A stretch of 64,000 nucleotides of DNA, taken from the NCBI GenBank assembly GCA_018402565.1, contig JAGYIQ010000007.1, positions 310,001-374,000 on the forward strand, given 5' to 3'. This document shows positions 44,591 through 54,565 of the stretch, one piece after another. The first letter of the stretch is position 1. Each line of letters opens with the position of its first letter. The notes under the pieces were generated by a model, which searched no databases, had not been told where the DNA came from, and was given only the letters and a program-made list of their open reading frames with translations. The position numbers and the translations under genes were made by a program. Source of the DNA: Pirellulaceae bacterium. Lineage in GTDB: Bacteria > Planctomycetota > Planctomycetia > Pirellulales > Pirellulaceae.

Positions 44591-47500
44591 ATGAACGAAG
44601 AAACGTTGTTTGCTCGGGCCGTGCAACTGGCTGCGGAGCAGCGCGCTGCGTTCTTGGATCGCGAGTGCTCGGACCCTGTCATGCGGGCCCGGGTCGAGGC
44701 CTTGCTGGCGGCAGATGCGGCGTCCGTTTCACCGCTCGATGCCTCGCCCGCTGGCCCGCTCGATGTCCCGCTCGCTGGCCCGCCCGCTGGCAGGGACGGG
44801 GCGGGTGAACCGGACGCTACGCGTACGTTCCAGCCCAGTCCATCAACCCGTTCGAGCAGTCGCACATCTTCCACGTCTGGGGCCGGCGCGACGCGTACGT
44901 TCCAGCCCAGTCCATCGACCGAAGAGGCCGCCGGGGTCATCATCGCTGGCCGGTACAAGCTCCGGCAACAAATCGGCGAGGGCGGGATGGGCACCGTCTG
45001 GATGGCCGATCAGACCGAGCCGGTCAAACGCCAGGTGGCGGTGAAACTGATCCGCGTCGATCGGGGGCAGTCGAAGACGATCCTGGCCCGCTTCGAGGCC
45101 GAGCGGCAAGCGATCGCCCTGATGGATCACCCACACATTGCCCGACTGCTGGACGCGGGCACCACGGAGGCCGGTTCGCCGTTCTTCGTGATGGAGCTGG
45201 TCAAGGGCCTTCCGCTGAATGAATTCTGCGACCAGCACAAACTGACGATACCCGAGCGTTTGAACCTGTTCATGCAAGTCTGCCTGGCGGTGCAGCACGC
45301 TCATCAGAAGGGGATCATCCACCGCGACTTGAAGCCGTCGAACATCCTGGTGGAATCGCACGACGGCAAGCCGGTGCCGAAGGTCATCGACTTCGGGTTG
45401 GCCAAGGCCACGACGGGCTTGCAGCTAACCGAGCAGTCGCTGTTCACCGGCTTTGGCACGGTGCTGGGCACGCCGCTGTACATGGCTCCGGAGCAGGCCA
45501 GCTTCAACGCGGTGGACATCGACACGCGGGCCGACGTTTATGCCCTGGGTGTGGTCCTGTACGAGTTGCTGACGGGCAGCACGCCGCTGTCGAAAGAGAC
45601 GCTCAGAAAGGCCGCCTTAGACGAAATGCTGAAGTTGATCCGCGAGCAGGAAGCGCCGACCCCCAGCAGTCGTCTGAGTTCGGCGGAGAGTACGCCGAGT
45701 GTGGCGGCCAGTCGTCAGACGGAGCCGGCCAAGCTGGGGCGTTTCGTGAAGGGGGAGCTGGATTGGATTGCGCTCAAGGCATTGGCCAAGGACCGCGACC
45801 GCCGCTACGAAACGGCCAACGGCTTCGCGAAGGATATCGAACGCTTCTTGAACCACGAACCGTTGCAGGCCGGCCCTCCCAGTGTCAGTTATCGGCTGAC
45901 GAAGTTCGTCCGCCGCAACCGCCCGCAGGTGATCGCCGCCAGCTTGGTGCTGCTGTCGCTCGTCGCTGGGGTCATCGGTACCTCGCTGGCGCTGCTGGAG
46001 GCCAAGCGGCAGGAGCGGGCGGCGGTGGTGGCTCGGGAGGCGGAAGCGGAGCGGGCCGAGGGGGAGCGGCAAGCCAAGGAACTGGCCGAAATCAAACGGC
46101 AGGAAGCGGAAGCACAACAGCAGCGGGCCGAGGCGGGCGAGAAGCTGGCCAGTGAGCGACTGTTGCAGGTGGAGGCCGAGAAGCAGCGGGCCGACGAGGA
46201 GAAGCAGATCGCTGAGGCGGTCAACGACTTCCTGCAGACCAAGCTGCTGGCCCAGGCCGACACCACCGCTCAGGCCGACGAACTGCTGCGTGGCCGCGGC
46301 GGTTTGGCGGCCGAGGCGAAGTACAACCCGACCGTCAAGGAGTTGCTCGACCGGGCGGCCGCGGAACTGGCCCCGGACAAGATCGAGGCCAACTTCCCCC
46401 AACAGCCGCTGGTGCAGGCGCAGATCCTGCGGACGGTGGGGGACGCCTATCGCGGCATCGGCGAGGCGGCGATAGGCATCCCCTTCCTGACCCGTTCGGT
46501 GGACTTATATCGGGCGAAGCTCGGCCCGGACCACCTCGAGACCCTCATGAGCATGAACAACCTGTCGGTGTGCTACCAGGCCGCTGGGAAGTTGGACCAG
46601 GCCCTGTCTCTGTGCGAGGAGACGCTCAAAATTCGGAAGGCCAAGCTGGGCCCCGACCACCCCAACACCCTCGTGAGCATGAACAACCTGGCGACGGGCT
46701 ACTATTTCGCCGGGAAGCTGGATCAGGCCCTGCCGCTGTATGAAGAGTCTCTTGAGCTGTGCCAGGCCAAGCTCGGCCCCGACCACCCGACCACCCTCGC
46801 CGGCATGAACAACCTGGCGGAGGTCTACCGGGACGCCGGAAAGGTGGACCAGGCTTTGCCGCTGCTTGAGGAGGCGCTCAAGCGTCGGAAGGCCAAGCTT
46901 GGCGCCGACCACCCTGACACCCTCACCATCATGAACAACCTGGCCAATGGCTACTCGGACGCCGGAAAGATCGACCAGGCGTTGCTGCTGTACGATGAGA
47001 CACTCAAGCTCTCCAAGTCCAAGCTCGGCCCAGACCACCCCGACACGCTCACCATCATGAACAACTTGGCGTTGTGCTACGGGGCCGCCGGGGAACTGGA
47101 CCAGGCCCTGCCGCTGCTCGAGGAGACGCTCCGACTCAGCCAGGCCAAGCTCGGCACTGACCACCCCGACACGCTCAACAGCATGTACAACCTAGCGTCG
47201 GGCTATCAGGCCGCCGGGAAGCTGGACCAGGCCCTGCCGCTGCTAGAGGAGACGCTCCGGCTCAGCCAGGCCAAGCTCGGCCCCGACCACCCCGACACCC
47301 TCGCCAGCATGGGCAATCTGGGTAGTGCCTACTGCGATGCCAATCAGGGGGATCGGGCGGCGGACACGCTCACCGCCTTCGTGGCCGGGATGAAGCCGAA
47401 GTACCGGCCGGGTAGCCCGCAGTTCGCTGGCTTGCTGTCTCAGGTGTCGCTCGCCCTGCTCGGGTGCGACCAGTTCGCCTCGGCGGAAGTGATGCTCCGC

Positions 47501-47809
47501 GAGTGCCTGGAGATCCGCGAGCAGGTCGAGCCAGACGCCTGGACAACGTTCAACACCCAGTCGCTGCTCGGCGCGGCGCTACTCGGCCAGGAGATGTATG
47601 TCGACGCGGAGCCGCTGCTGCTCAAGGGCTATGATGGTATGAAGGCCCGCGAGGCAACCATCCCGCCGCAAGCTACCAACTGTATCCCCGAAACACTCGA
47701 CCTCCTGATCGAACTGTACGTGGCCACCGACCGGACCGATGAGGCGCAGAAGTACCGCGACCTGCGGATGAAATACCCTATGCCGGAGGAAACAGCCCCG
47801 CTGCCCTAG
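44591..47809 (+). CDS. Transmembrane Ser/Thr protein kinase with kinesin-light-chain-type TPRs
   Basis: 1072 aa from ATG 44591 (GGGAGAG upstream). The N-terminal helical segment resembles the usual leader of planctomycete kinases (FARAVQLAAEQRAAFLDREC). A Pro/Ser/Thr linker with duplicated ATRTFQPSPST comes next. Kinase domain: Gly loop IGEGGMGTV (128-136), Lys152, HRDLKPSN (244-251), DFG (267-269), all intact. One membrane helix at about 445-470, a Lys/Glu/Ala coiled coil to about 550, then about seven 42-residue TPR_12 repeats (KLGPDHPDTL.SMNNLA.GY..AGKLDQALPL). It probably senses or scaffolds with the TPR part across the membrane. Confidence 0.95.
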   Translation: MNEETLFARAVQLAAEQRAAFLDRECSDPVMRARVEALLAADAASVSPLDASPAGPLDVPLAGPPAGRDGAGEPDATRTFQPSPSTRSSSRTSSTSGAGATRTFQPSPSTEEAAGVIIAGRYKLRQQIGEGGMGTVWMADQTEPVKRQVAVKLIRVDRGQSKTILARFEAERQAIALMDHPHIARLLDAGTTEAGSPFFVMELVKGLPLNEFCDQHKLTIPERLNLFMQVCLAVQHAHQKGIIHRDLKPSNILVESHDGKPVPKVIDFGLAKATTGLQLTEQSLFTGFGTVLGTPLYMAPEQASFNAVDIDTRADVYALGVVLYELLTGSTPLSKETLRKAALDEMLKLIREQEAPTPSSRLSSAESTPSVAASRQTEPAKLGRFVKGELDWIALKALAKDRDRRYETANGFAKDIERFLNHEPLQAGPPSVSYRLTKFVRRNRPQVIAASLVLLSLVAGVIGTSLALLEAKRQERAAVVAREAEAERAEGERQAKELAEIKRQEAEAQQQRAEAGEKLASERLLQVEAEKQRADEEKQIAEAVNDFLQTKLLAQADTTAQADELLRGRGGLAAEAKYNPTVKELLDRAAAELAPDKIEANFPQQPLVQAQILRTVGDAYRGIGEAAIGIPFLTRSVDLYRAKLGPDHLETLMSMNNLSVCYQAAGKLDQALSLCEETLKIRKAKLGPDHPNTLVSMNNLATGYYFAGKLDQALPLYEESLELCQAKLGPDHPTTLAGMNNLAEVYRDAGKVDQALPLLEEALKRRKAKLGADHPDTLTIMNNLANGYSDAGKIDQALLLYDETLKLSKSKLGPDHPDTLTIMNNLALCYGAAGELDQALPLLEETLRLSQAKLGTDHPDTLNSMYNLASGYQAAGKLDQALPLLEETLRLSQAKLGPDHPDTLASMGNLGSAYCDANQGDRAADTLTAFVAGMKPKYRPGSPQFAGLLSQVSLALLGCDQFASAEVMLRECLEIREQVEPDAWTTFNTQSLLGAALLGQEMYVDAEPLLLKGYDGMKAREATIPPQATNCIPETLDLLIELYVATDRTDEAQKYRDLRMKYPMPEETAPLP
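46500..47330 (+). repeat. 126-bp coding repeats within the kinase gene
   Basis: About seven copies of a 126-bp unit encoding the TPRs (GGCCAAGCTCGGCCCCGACC recurs with small changes). High DNA identity suggests recent expansion or ongoing homogenisation. Confidence 0.8.
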
Positions 47810-47891
47810 GAGGACAGCTGTGCGATAACGCTGCGCGTGACACGAGACTTGTTGAAGTGTAGGACGAAAGCAGCGCGCCAGGCTGGGGGAT

Positions 47892-48506
47892 TTATCCGTC
47901 GGGATCGTCGAGCAGTTCCTGCAAGCGACTGGCTAGCGATGGTGGAAATCTTGAGGGCCAAGTTGCATCGATTAGGCCGATGCGAATCATATCCAATAAG
48001 TGGGTTTGATCTTTGCGCCTAAAACTGTTCAGTTTCATCTCAATCAATGCCTCGAGTTCGATGATCGATTTGTTGTCGATCTGCGTCGTCTGGGTGATGT
48101 TCGGGGTCGCCGAGGCATATTCCGTGCGCACCTTTCGATTGGCCAACAGGACGTGGATACCCTGGCTCGGTTTCCCGTCTGGCCCGTCCAAAAACACGGT
48201 CACATCCATTACCGAACTGCGAACGAAGCCGGCCGCCGCCATCGCTTCGGCGGCGCGGTCCAGATCTTCTTCACGGAGCAAAATGTCGACATCGCGAGTG
48301 TTGCGTACGGCTCCGTCGTCAATGGTAGCCACCCAGGCGGCAACCGCATTCCCTCCGATGATCGCGTAGGGAATGCCTGCTTTGCTGAGAGCAGCACAGG
48401 TGCGTTCGAGTCGTTCTTTGACCAATTCCACGGCAAGAAACATCCTTTCGAAGACAGAGACTTCTTCTCGGACCAGACTTTCGGCATTATCGTCAGAGCT
48501 TTGCAT
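47892..48506 (-). CDS. Nucleotidyltransferase-fold protein, AbiEii/MNT-like
   Basis: 204 aa. IPYAIIGGNAVAAWVA (GG...A at about residues 45-60) and RNTRDVDILL (DxD at about 72-74) form the nucleotidyltransferase signature; LEALIEMKLNSFRRKDQTHL and DMIRIGLID match the typical C-terminal region. Similar proteins are AbiEii-like toxins or house nucleotidyltransferases. No antitoxin-like gene is adjacent. Its start lies 11 bases from a short IS66-like MITE, which may affect its promoter. Confidence 0.75.
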   Translation of the reverse strand: MQSSDDNAESLVREEVSVFERMFLAVELVKERLERTCAALSKAGIPYAIIGGNAVAAWVATIDDGAVRNTRDVDILLREEDLDRAAEAMAAAGFVRSSVMDVTVFLDGPDGKPSQGIHVLLANRKVRTEYASATPNITQTTQIDNKSIIELEALIEMKLNSFRRKDQTHLLDMIRIGLIDATWPSRFPPSLASRLQELLDDPDG

Positions 48507-48516
48507 AGTCGAATGG

Positions 48517-48577
48517 GTAACCGTTCACGGTTGGGAGAGAATCCTCGGGGCTGGTGCTACGGGGCGTGAACGGTGAC
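48517..48577. mobile_element. 61-bp short form of the IS66-like MITE
   Basis: GTAACCGTTCACGG at 48517 and CGTGAACGGTGAC at 48565-48577, with flanks TCGAATGG and TCGAATTG (8-base duplication with one mismatch). The left arm and conserved ATCCTCGGGGCTGGTGC are kept; the middle is deleted. Confidence 0.8.
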
Positions 48578-48886
48578 TCGAATTGTAGCCAAAAAACGTG
48601 CCCCGTAAAACGGCTGCCCGCACCGCGCCCTACTGCCAGTCTGGCCACTTTGGCCCACCTTCAGGAACTGGCCAGGCGGCAAGCCGGTAACTAAAATAGG
48701 GAACGGTCGCCGTCTGCCCTGCGGTTCGGTGACTGGTTCGCGGACGGTTTGTCCCCTGCGGATCCCCACCTGCCCTCAGGGTCCACCCGCCTGATGGGCA
48801 ACCTTCCCCCCACCTAACCCCACGCCCCAAACGGCGGGCTTTGTGCCTGATCGCTGGGGTCTCGCCTACAGGAGTCGCCGCCCGTG
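48578..48886. other. Intergenic region before the peroxidase gene
   Basis: No gene, repeat or regulatory site recognised; CAGGAG at 48869-48874 is the ribosome-binding site of the next gene. Confidence 0.4.
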
Positions 48887-50200
48887 ATGCGTCTGCCCGT
48901 TTATTTGTCTGCCTGGACTGTTGCTGCGTGCCTGATGGCCACCACCGACCTGCTGGCCAAGGATTCCCCCAATGAGCTGCGGAACGGGTCGGGCGCGACT
49001 CGAGCCACCGACGCCGACACGGCGGATTTGATGCCCCTGGCCGTGGAGCTGGGCCAAGCGGACTTGACCCAGGGGATTCCGGGTGCGGGGCCGCTGAGCA
49101 TTCCCGTGATCGAGGCTTGGTTGGCCGATGCCGAGAACCACCGCCCGTTGGCCGTCAGCTTGCCGTTGGGGTTGGACCGAGCCGCGGCCAGCATCCAAGG
49201 CGTGGCGGACAATCCGTTGACCAAGGCCAAGATCGAATTGGGTCGACAACTGTACTTCGATACGCGGTTGTCGGCCGACAACACCGTCTCCTGTGCCTCC
49301 TGCCATGATCCCAATTTTGGCTATGCCAAGGATACGACCTTCGGCGTGGGGATTCGCGAATTGGAGGGCAATCGCAACTCGCCGGTAGCCTACAATCGGA
49401 TCATCACTGGCCCGCAGTTCTGGGACGGTCGCGCGGCCAGTCTGGAGGAGCAGGCCATCGGGCCGATCGCCAACCCGATCGAGATGGGCAACACGCACGA
49501 GCAATGCGTGCAGCGACTGCAGGGAATCCCTGGCTACGTCGTTCAATTCCAGCGAATCTTTCCCGACGGCGTCACGATCGAAAACGTCGGTCGGGCGATT
49601 GCCTCGTTTGAGCGGGTATTGGTGACCGGCCCTTCGGCTTTCGATCATCAAGAGCGGTTGGAGAACTTCATCGCGGCCTATGCGGATGATTTGGAGGACT
49701 TGTCGGCTTTGGCGGAGGACGATCCGGACTTGTTTTATCAGTACGCACGGTTGAAGAAAAATGTGGCCGAGCAGCCGATGAGCGAGAGCGCGGAGCGCGG
49801 TCGGGTGCTGTTCTTCGACCCGCGAATCAACTGCGCGACCTGCCACAGCGGTGCGAACTTCGCCGACGAGCTGTACCACAATCTGGGGGTGGGCATGGAG
49901 GCGAAGGAGCCCGACTTCGGCCGGTTTGTCGTAACGCAGGACGAAAAGGACAAGGGCGCGTTCAAGACGCCGACGCTGCGGAACGTGGAATGGACCGCTC
50001 CCTACATGCACGATGGCAGCCAGAAAACGCTGTTGGAGGTCGTCGAATGGTACGCCAAGGGGGGGCACCCCAACCCGCACCTGAGCGACAAGGTCAAGAA
50101 GTTCGAGGCCTCGGAACAGGACAAGCTGGACTTGGTCGAATTCATGCGTGCCTTGACGGGTAGCCTACCTGCCGTGCGGACCGACCGCCTGCCCGAATGA
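48887..50200 (+). CDS. Di-haem cytochrome c peroxidase (CcpA/MauG family)
   Basis: 437 aa from ATG 48887 (GTG 48884 is adjacent and possible). Signal peptide PVYLSAWTVAACLMATTDLL. Two c-type haem sites, CASCH (about 136-140) and CATCH (about 316-320), with RNSPVAYN, FWDGRAASLEEQA, NPIEMGN between them and KTPTLRNVEWTAPYMHDG after, all typical. Periplasmic; it reduces hydrogen peroxide or performs MauG-like oxidation. It precedes the AtuA-family gene on the same strand by about 200 bases. Residues 35-100 form an additional N-terminal stretch without recognised motifs. Confidence 0.93.
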   Translation: MRLPVYLSAWTVAACLMATTDLLAKDSPNELRNGSGATRATDADTADLMPLAVELGQADLTQGIPGAGPLSIPVIEAWLADAENHRPLAVSLPLGLDRAAASIQGVADNPLTKAKIELGRQLYFDTRLSADNTVSCASCHDPNFGYAKDTTFGVGIRELEGNRNSPVAYNRIITGPQFWDGRAASLEEQAIGPIANPIEMGNTHEQCVQRLQGIPGYVVQFQRIFPDGVTIENVGRAIASFERVLVTGPSAFDHQERLENFIAAYADDLEDLSALAEDDPDLFYQYARLKKNVAEQPMSESAERGRVLFFDPRINCATCHSGANFADELYHNLGVGMEAKEPDFGRFVVTQDEKDKGAFKTPTLRNVEWTAPYMHDGSQKTLLEVVEWYAKGGHPNPHLSDKVKKFEASEQDKLDLVEFMRALTGSLPAVRTDRLPE

Positions 50201-50403
50201 CCACGTCCAGGTGCTGAGGCCAGATCGATTCGCTTCTAGGCGAAGCCCCCCTTTCGAACGCCGAGCAGTTGAGCCTGAACTTTGCCGCTGACGCGGCGCC
50301 CTGCACGTTGGCGGACTGCCGCAGCGGCTGGGAAAAGGGTATGCTAGAGGGCCTGGGCCGAGCGGTGGGCGGTGCAAACTTGTCTGAAGAAAGTGATCTG
50401 TCG

Positions 50404-51786
50404 ATGCAAGCGGGAACGAAGCGGAATCTGGTGCGGATTGCCAATGGTCAAGGGTTTTGGGGCGATAGCCTGTTGGGTCCGATCCGGTTGGTCAACGAGG
50501 GCCCGCTGGACTATCTGACCTTGGACTACTTGGCCGAGGTCACGATGAGCATCATGCAGAAGCTCAAGCAGCGCGACCCCTCGGCGGGTTACGCCACGGA
50601 TTTTGTGCAAATGGTCCGCCGAGTGCTGCCGCAGTGTCAGGCCCAGGGGATCAAGATCATTGCCAACGCTGGGGGCGTGAACCCCCAGGCTTGTTTGGAG
50701 GCGGTGGCCGGAGTCGTGCGGCAATTGGGCTTGACCGGGGTCCGCGTGGCGATGATCGAAGGCGACGATATTCTGAGCCGCTTGCCCGAGATCTTGGCGG
50801 CTGGACATCCGTTGAAGAACATGGACACGGGCCAGCCCTTGGCGGACTTTGTGCAGCGAGCGACCAGTGCCAACGTGTACATTGGTGCCGCCTCGATTGT
50901 GGAGGCTTTGGAGGGCGGTGCGGACATTGTGATTGCGGGGCGGGCCACCGATCCCTCGTTGGTTGTGGCGCCCATGGTTTACGAATTTGGTTGGTCGTGG
51001 GACGACTTCGATCGCTTGGCGGCGGCGACCGTGGCGGGGCACATCATCGAATGTGGTGCCCAGTGTACGGGCGGTAATTTCACGCATTGGCGGGACGTGC
51101 CCGATATGGCGCGGATCGGCTACCCGATAGTCGAGGCCACGCCGGACGGAAGCTTTGTGGTCACCAAGCATGCCGGCACGGGCGGCTTGGTCAATCGGCA
51201 GACGGTAGCCAGCCAATTGGTTTACGAGATGGGTGACCCGGCGCGGTACTTGACGCCGGATTGCATTGCCGACTTTAGCTCGATTGAGTTGGCGGATGCC
51301 GGCACCGATCGCGTGCGAGTCTCGGGCGTACGCGGTTTGCCCCCGACGGACACCTATAAAGTTTCGATCTCGTATCAGGACGGCTACAAGTTGGTGGGCC
51401 AGTTGACCGTGGCGGGTCCGGATGCGGTGGAGAAGGCCCAGGCTTGCGCCGAGATCGTGTTTGCGCGGGCGGCCTTGGATGGGGTCGTGATCCCTCCCGC
51501 CGATCGCTTGGTGGAGTTGGTCGGCACGGGCGTTTGTCACCAGGGCATTTGGCCCAAGGTCGATAACCCACCGGAAGTGGTCTTGCGGATCGGAGCCCGC
51601 GCTCAAGACCGGGCGGCGTTGGACCGTTTGGGCATGGAGATCATTCCGTTGGTGACCAGCGGTCCGCCGGGCGTGACCGGGTTTGCTGGCGGCCGCCCCA
51701 AGGCCTCCGAGATCATCAGTTACTGGCCGGCGCTGATCGACAAACAGCTGATTCAGACGCGCGTTACTGTCGAGCAGGTCAGCTGA
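50404..51786 (+). CDS. AtuA family (acyclic terpene utilisation-like) protein
   Basis: 460 aa from ATG 50404; the frame is open from 50269 and ATG 50341 is also possible. Family marks: VRIANGQGFWGDSLLGPIRL at the N-terminus, YLTLDYLAEVTMSIM, IKIIANAGGVNPQACLEAV, YIGAASIVEALEGGADIVIA, GRATDPSL, HIIECGAQCTGGNFTHW and GRPKASEIISYWP near the end. AtuA is part of the citronellol/geraniol pathway in Pseudomonas, but isolated members without the rest of the pathway are common, as here, and their substrate is unknown. Cytoplasmic. Confidence 0.88.
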   Translation: MQAGTKRNLVRIANGQGFWGDSLLGPIRLVNEGPLDYLTLDYLAEVTMSIMQKLKQRDPSAGYATDFVQMVRRVLPQCQAQGIKIIANAGGVNPQACLEAVAGVVRQLGLTGVRVAMIEGDDILSRLPEILAAGHPLKNMDTGQPLADFVQRATSANVYIGAASIVEALEGGADIVIAGRATDPSLVVAPMVYEFGWSWDDFDRLAAATVAGHIIECGAQCTGGNFTHWRDVPDMARIGYPIVEATPDGSFVVTKHAGTGGLVNRQTVASQLVYEMGDPARYLTPDCIADFSSIELADAGTDRVRVSGVRGLPPTDTYKVSISYQDGYKLVGQLTVAGPDAVEKAQACAEIVFARAALDGVVIPPADRLVELVGTGVCHQGIWPKVDNPPEVVLRIGARAQDRAALDRLGMEIIPLVTSGPPGVTGFAGGRPKASEIISYWPALIDKQLIQTRVTVEQVS

Positions 51787-51850
51787 CCTATCGCAAACGC
51801 TATTCGAAAATTGTTCCGAGCGAAGCTAATGCAAACTTACCGAACGTCGA

Positions 51851-53074
51851 TCACGTCGCACGGTTCGGCTGATCGATTTGAACGAGAGACTTTGAAAATG
51901 TGGACGAAGCCTGCGATTCCTCTGAAGATTGGTCGCTTGCACCACAACCGACGTTGCCAACAATCAGCAGCAAAGCGAACAAGCCGAACCTTTTGCTGAG
52001 AATCCGTACGACTAGCAGGCAGATGAATCCGGAGACTAGAATCGCTATAAGATAGACAAAAAACTTTCCGGAAGGGTTTTCGTACTTCGGGAGCGCCGAG
52101 GCTTCCGATTGCATTTGCCTCCGAATCCATTCGGTACCACTGATATCCTCCCCGGTAATTGCGTTGAGATATCCACTGCCCATCGGAAATTCAAAGTGAA
52201 AATCTGTCGGCTTGAGATTCTGGTTTAGACGCAACGAGGCAGGATCGACTTCCAGCAGTGACTCATGGATCACATTGTCGGGATTACCGTTGCGAAAAAG
52301 CTTCCTTCTGCCCACAACCGGAAACCAGACACCGTCAACCTGTTTGAATGACTCAATTTCGTACGTCGCCCGCAGGAACCCGTCCGACAGTCGGAGTTCG
52401 ATCTTCTTCGGCTGAAAGGAGTGCTCGGGCGACAAATGGAATCTGATCCGATGCAAAAGAGAATTATTTTGCCCAAAGTACGTCTCTACGTCATAGATCA
52501 AATCAGATTGTTTCCGGAAATTCTGATTGCGATACAAGGCTTTCAGGTCAAGATCAGCACAAAAGTAGTGCATGGGATTCGTGATTAGGCGAATGTGGGG
52601 AGATTCGGTCGCCTGAATCAAACCGCCGTAACTCGACTCAACAAAACTGCGATGATCACGACCGTCATGGGCAACTAAAAGATCGCCCCAACCGCCATTG
52701 GACTCATCAGACGTCTTGGACTGCAGCTTGCCACTCATGAAATACAGGCGATTTTCTGGGCGAAACTTGATGTGAAATTGAGCGTTTCGTAGATACCCTC
52801 TTTGATCTTTCAGGGCGTTGGACTTAAGCAGTCTCACCCAGTCGTTCTGCTCCGCACGTACGGTGTATCCTGTGAAGTCGCACTCGAAGTCCTTCACTGC
52901 AAAATAATTCGCCATCCAGCGTTTGATTGCAATATCATCGTTTGTTTCCGCCGTTGTCGAGCCATGCGTCAGCAAAGTACGGTTCACGCCCATACTGGTA
53001 TTAAGATTGGCGACATTCTCGCTGAGCAACAAAAAAGAAAAGACGGTGATCGATATTCTGAACTGGAACATCAT
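51851..53074 (-). CDS. Exported membrane protein of unknown function, LolA/outer-membrane-lipoprotein-sorting-like
   Basis: 407 aa. N-terminal signal-like helix (FRISITVFSFLLLSENVA). The mature part is beta-rich with features of planctomycete LolA-like proteins: YFAVKDFECDFTGYTVRAEQ, AQFHIKFRPENRLYFMSGK, RLSDGFLRATYEIESFKQVD, GVWFPVVGRRKLF. Two hydrophobic helices lie near the end (FFVYLIAILVSGFICLLVV and LFALLLIVGNVGCG). The fold assignment is tentative. It is on the same strand as the DUF1559 gene that precedes it, 150 bases apart. AT-richer than the neighbouring AtuA gene. Confidence 0.65.
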   Translation of the reverse strand: MMFQFRISITVFSFLLLSENVANLNTSMGVNRTLLTHGSTTAETNDDIAIKRWMANYFAVKDFECDFTGYTVRAEQNDWVRLLKSNALKDQRGYLRNAQFHIKFRPENRLYFMSGKLQSKTSDESNGGWGDLLVAHDGRDHRSFVESSYGGLIQATESPHIRLITNPMHYFCADLDLKALYRNQNFRKQSDLIYDVETYFGQNNSLLHRIRFHLSPEHSFQPKKIELRLSDGFLRATYEIESFKQVDGVWFPVVGRRKLFRNGNPDNVIHESLLEVDPASLRLNQNLKPTDFHFEFPMGSGYLNAITGEDISGTEWIRRQMQSEASALPKYENPSGKFFVYLIAILVSGFICLLVVRILSKRFGLFALLLIVGNVGCGASDQSSEESQASSTFSKSLVQIDQPNRAT

Positions 53075-53224
53075 TGTTTGTTCCCAAATTTCTCGTTGCC
53101 AGTAAGCAAACAGAAACGGAATCCGTTACCTGCTCGTCGATGGAATAGCGACTGTCGCATGAAAGCAATCTTAAGCGACGATTAACGTCCTACGCTACAT
53201 TGTTTTATCATGCAGTCCTCAGGC

Positions 53225-54247
53225 TCAACTGCTAGGTTTGGTGGAAAAGGGCAATTGCACTGGTGCGTCATTGGAATACAAGGCTGCGAGTACATCTGCC
53301 CACAATTCGTGGGTCCCCCAAGCAACGATACGAAACAGTCTGTCACCGGCATCTCGGGATTGTAGACACACATCATGACCTTTGTGCTTCCTACGCACCA
53401 CCGGGTACCCTCCTACATGCCGGTCCGGCACAATGCCACCCCGAACGTAACGACGGGGATCGCGACACTCCCCGCTGAACAGGCTTTGATCGTTCCCCCC
53501 AATCCGATCGAATTCGTAGTTATCGCGACCGACGTACTTTTCGCCGGCCCAAAGGACGTTGGAAGTGCCACGCGTCATGTGGCTGGGTGTAAAACGATTG
53601 TGCAGCAGTATAGCTCCATCGCCTTGCTGCGGGTTCGACCAAGCAAACCCATCAATCTCCTGAAGATCGGAAGAAAACGGGCCGTCGGCACTGACATCCA
53701 CGACGCCGCGGGTACCACCGTTTGCAGCATAATCTGTCAACGCCACCGAGTTCGGAGGAGCCACTAAATTGGCAAGGTGGGGAATACGAGATTTGTTAAA
53801 CGGAATAACTCGTGATATCGGCCGGGAGGGGCAATGGAATTGCGTAACGGGGGTAGCCAGCAGACGATGGATCCCCAACTCCGTTTCGTTTCGATTTGCG
53901 GCTGCAAGCCGCGGTAAAGCATACGTCGACTCGTACTCCAGATAGGGGAGTAACTGGTAGATCCAGCCGCCCGGCTGCCCATACTTCGGATGGACTTTTG
54001 CATCTGGGACCCAGCGCCATCCCCAGCCGCCGGTGGGGTAATGACCGCGAGCCCCGACAAAATGTGAATTCGAAATACCGATCTGGCGACAATTATTGCG
54101 GCACGCCAACTCCCTCGCAGCCTCCCGTATTGTTTGAATCGTGGGGACCAACGTTGCAGTCAACAGGCCGAGAATGGCCACAACGGTCACGACTTCAATG
54201 AGTGAAACACCCCGCTGAACGCTTCGCATAGGCCACACAACACTCAT
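53225..54247 (-). CDS. DUF1559 type IV pseudopilin-like protein
   Basis: 340 aa from ATG 54247 (GGAGA 6 bases upstream). Prepilin signature RGVSLIEVVTVVAILGLLTA with the processing site before the hydrophobic helix, then AARELACRNNCRQIGISNSH, GWIYQLLPYLEYE and TSNVLWAGEKYV, all usual in DUF1559. The C-terminal H-X9-DG motif is altered: HKGHDVCLQSRDAGDRLFRI, where most members have ...CDGSV. Otherwise colinear. These proteins are very numerous in planctomycetes; the function is unknown. Confidence 0.85.
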   Translation of the reverse strand: MSVVWPMRSVQRGVSLIEVVTVVAILGLLTATLVPTIQTIREAARELACRNNCRQIGISNSHFVGARGHYPTGGWGWRWVPDAKVHPKYGQPGGWIYQLLPYLEYESTYALPRLAAANRNETELGIHRLLATPVTQFHCPSRPISRVIPFNKSRIPHLANLVAPPNSVALTDYAANGGTRGVVDVSADGPFSSDLQEIDGFAWSNPQQGDGAILLHNRFTPSHMTRGTSNVLWAGEKYVGRDNYEFDRIGGNDQSLFSGECRDPRRYVRGGIVPDRHVGGYPVVRRKHKGHDVCLQSRDAGDRLFRIVAWGTHELWADVLAALYSNDAPVQLPFSTKPSS

Positions 54248-54347
54248 CGCTGATTCTCCAAACGATCCTGCCGCACCCGTTTGAGTCCGTGGATCGTACA
54301 AGACAATTGCTGCACCGGCCGTTTCCCGCCGGCTACTACCTAAGTTT

Positions 54348-54358
54348 CCCCCCCCCCC
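54348..54358. repeat. Homopolymer tract of 11 C followed by GC and 7 A
   Basis: On the coding strand of the DUF1559 gene this is a G11 tract about 100 bases upstream of its start codon. Confidence 0.85.
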
Positions 54359-54523
54359 GCAAAAAAACACAACTACAGTTACACAAATGTTACATAGTCG
54401 ACTAATCAGGTAAGCGTGGACGGTCTGAGGGGCCCGTTATCATTTTCCCGGACGGAGCCTGACTGGCATGGGTCGGCCTTGATGTTCGCGGCGGACTGGC
54501 TAGCAACGAAAAAAAGGGAACAG

Positions 54524-54565
54524 CTAACCGTTCACGGTTGGGAGATAACTCACGGGGCTGTTTTG
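54524..54565. mobile_element. One-ended fragment of the IS66-like MITE
   Basis: CTAACCGTTCACGGTTGGG and the conserved GGGGCTG follow the family, but no right end was found within 200 bases. Confidence 0.65.
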
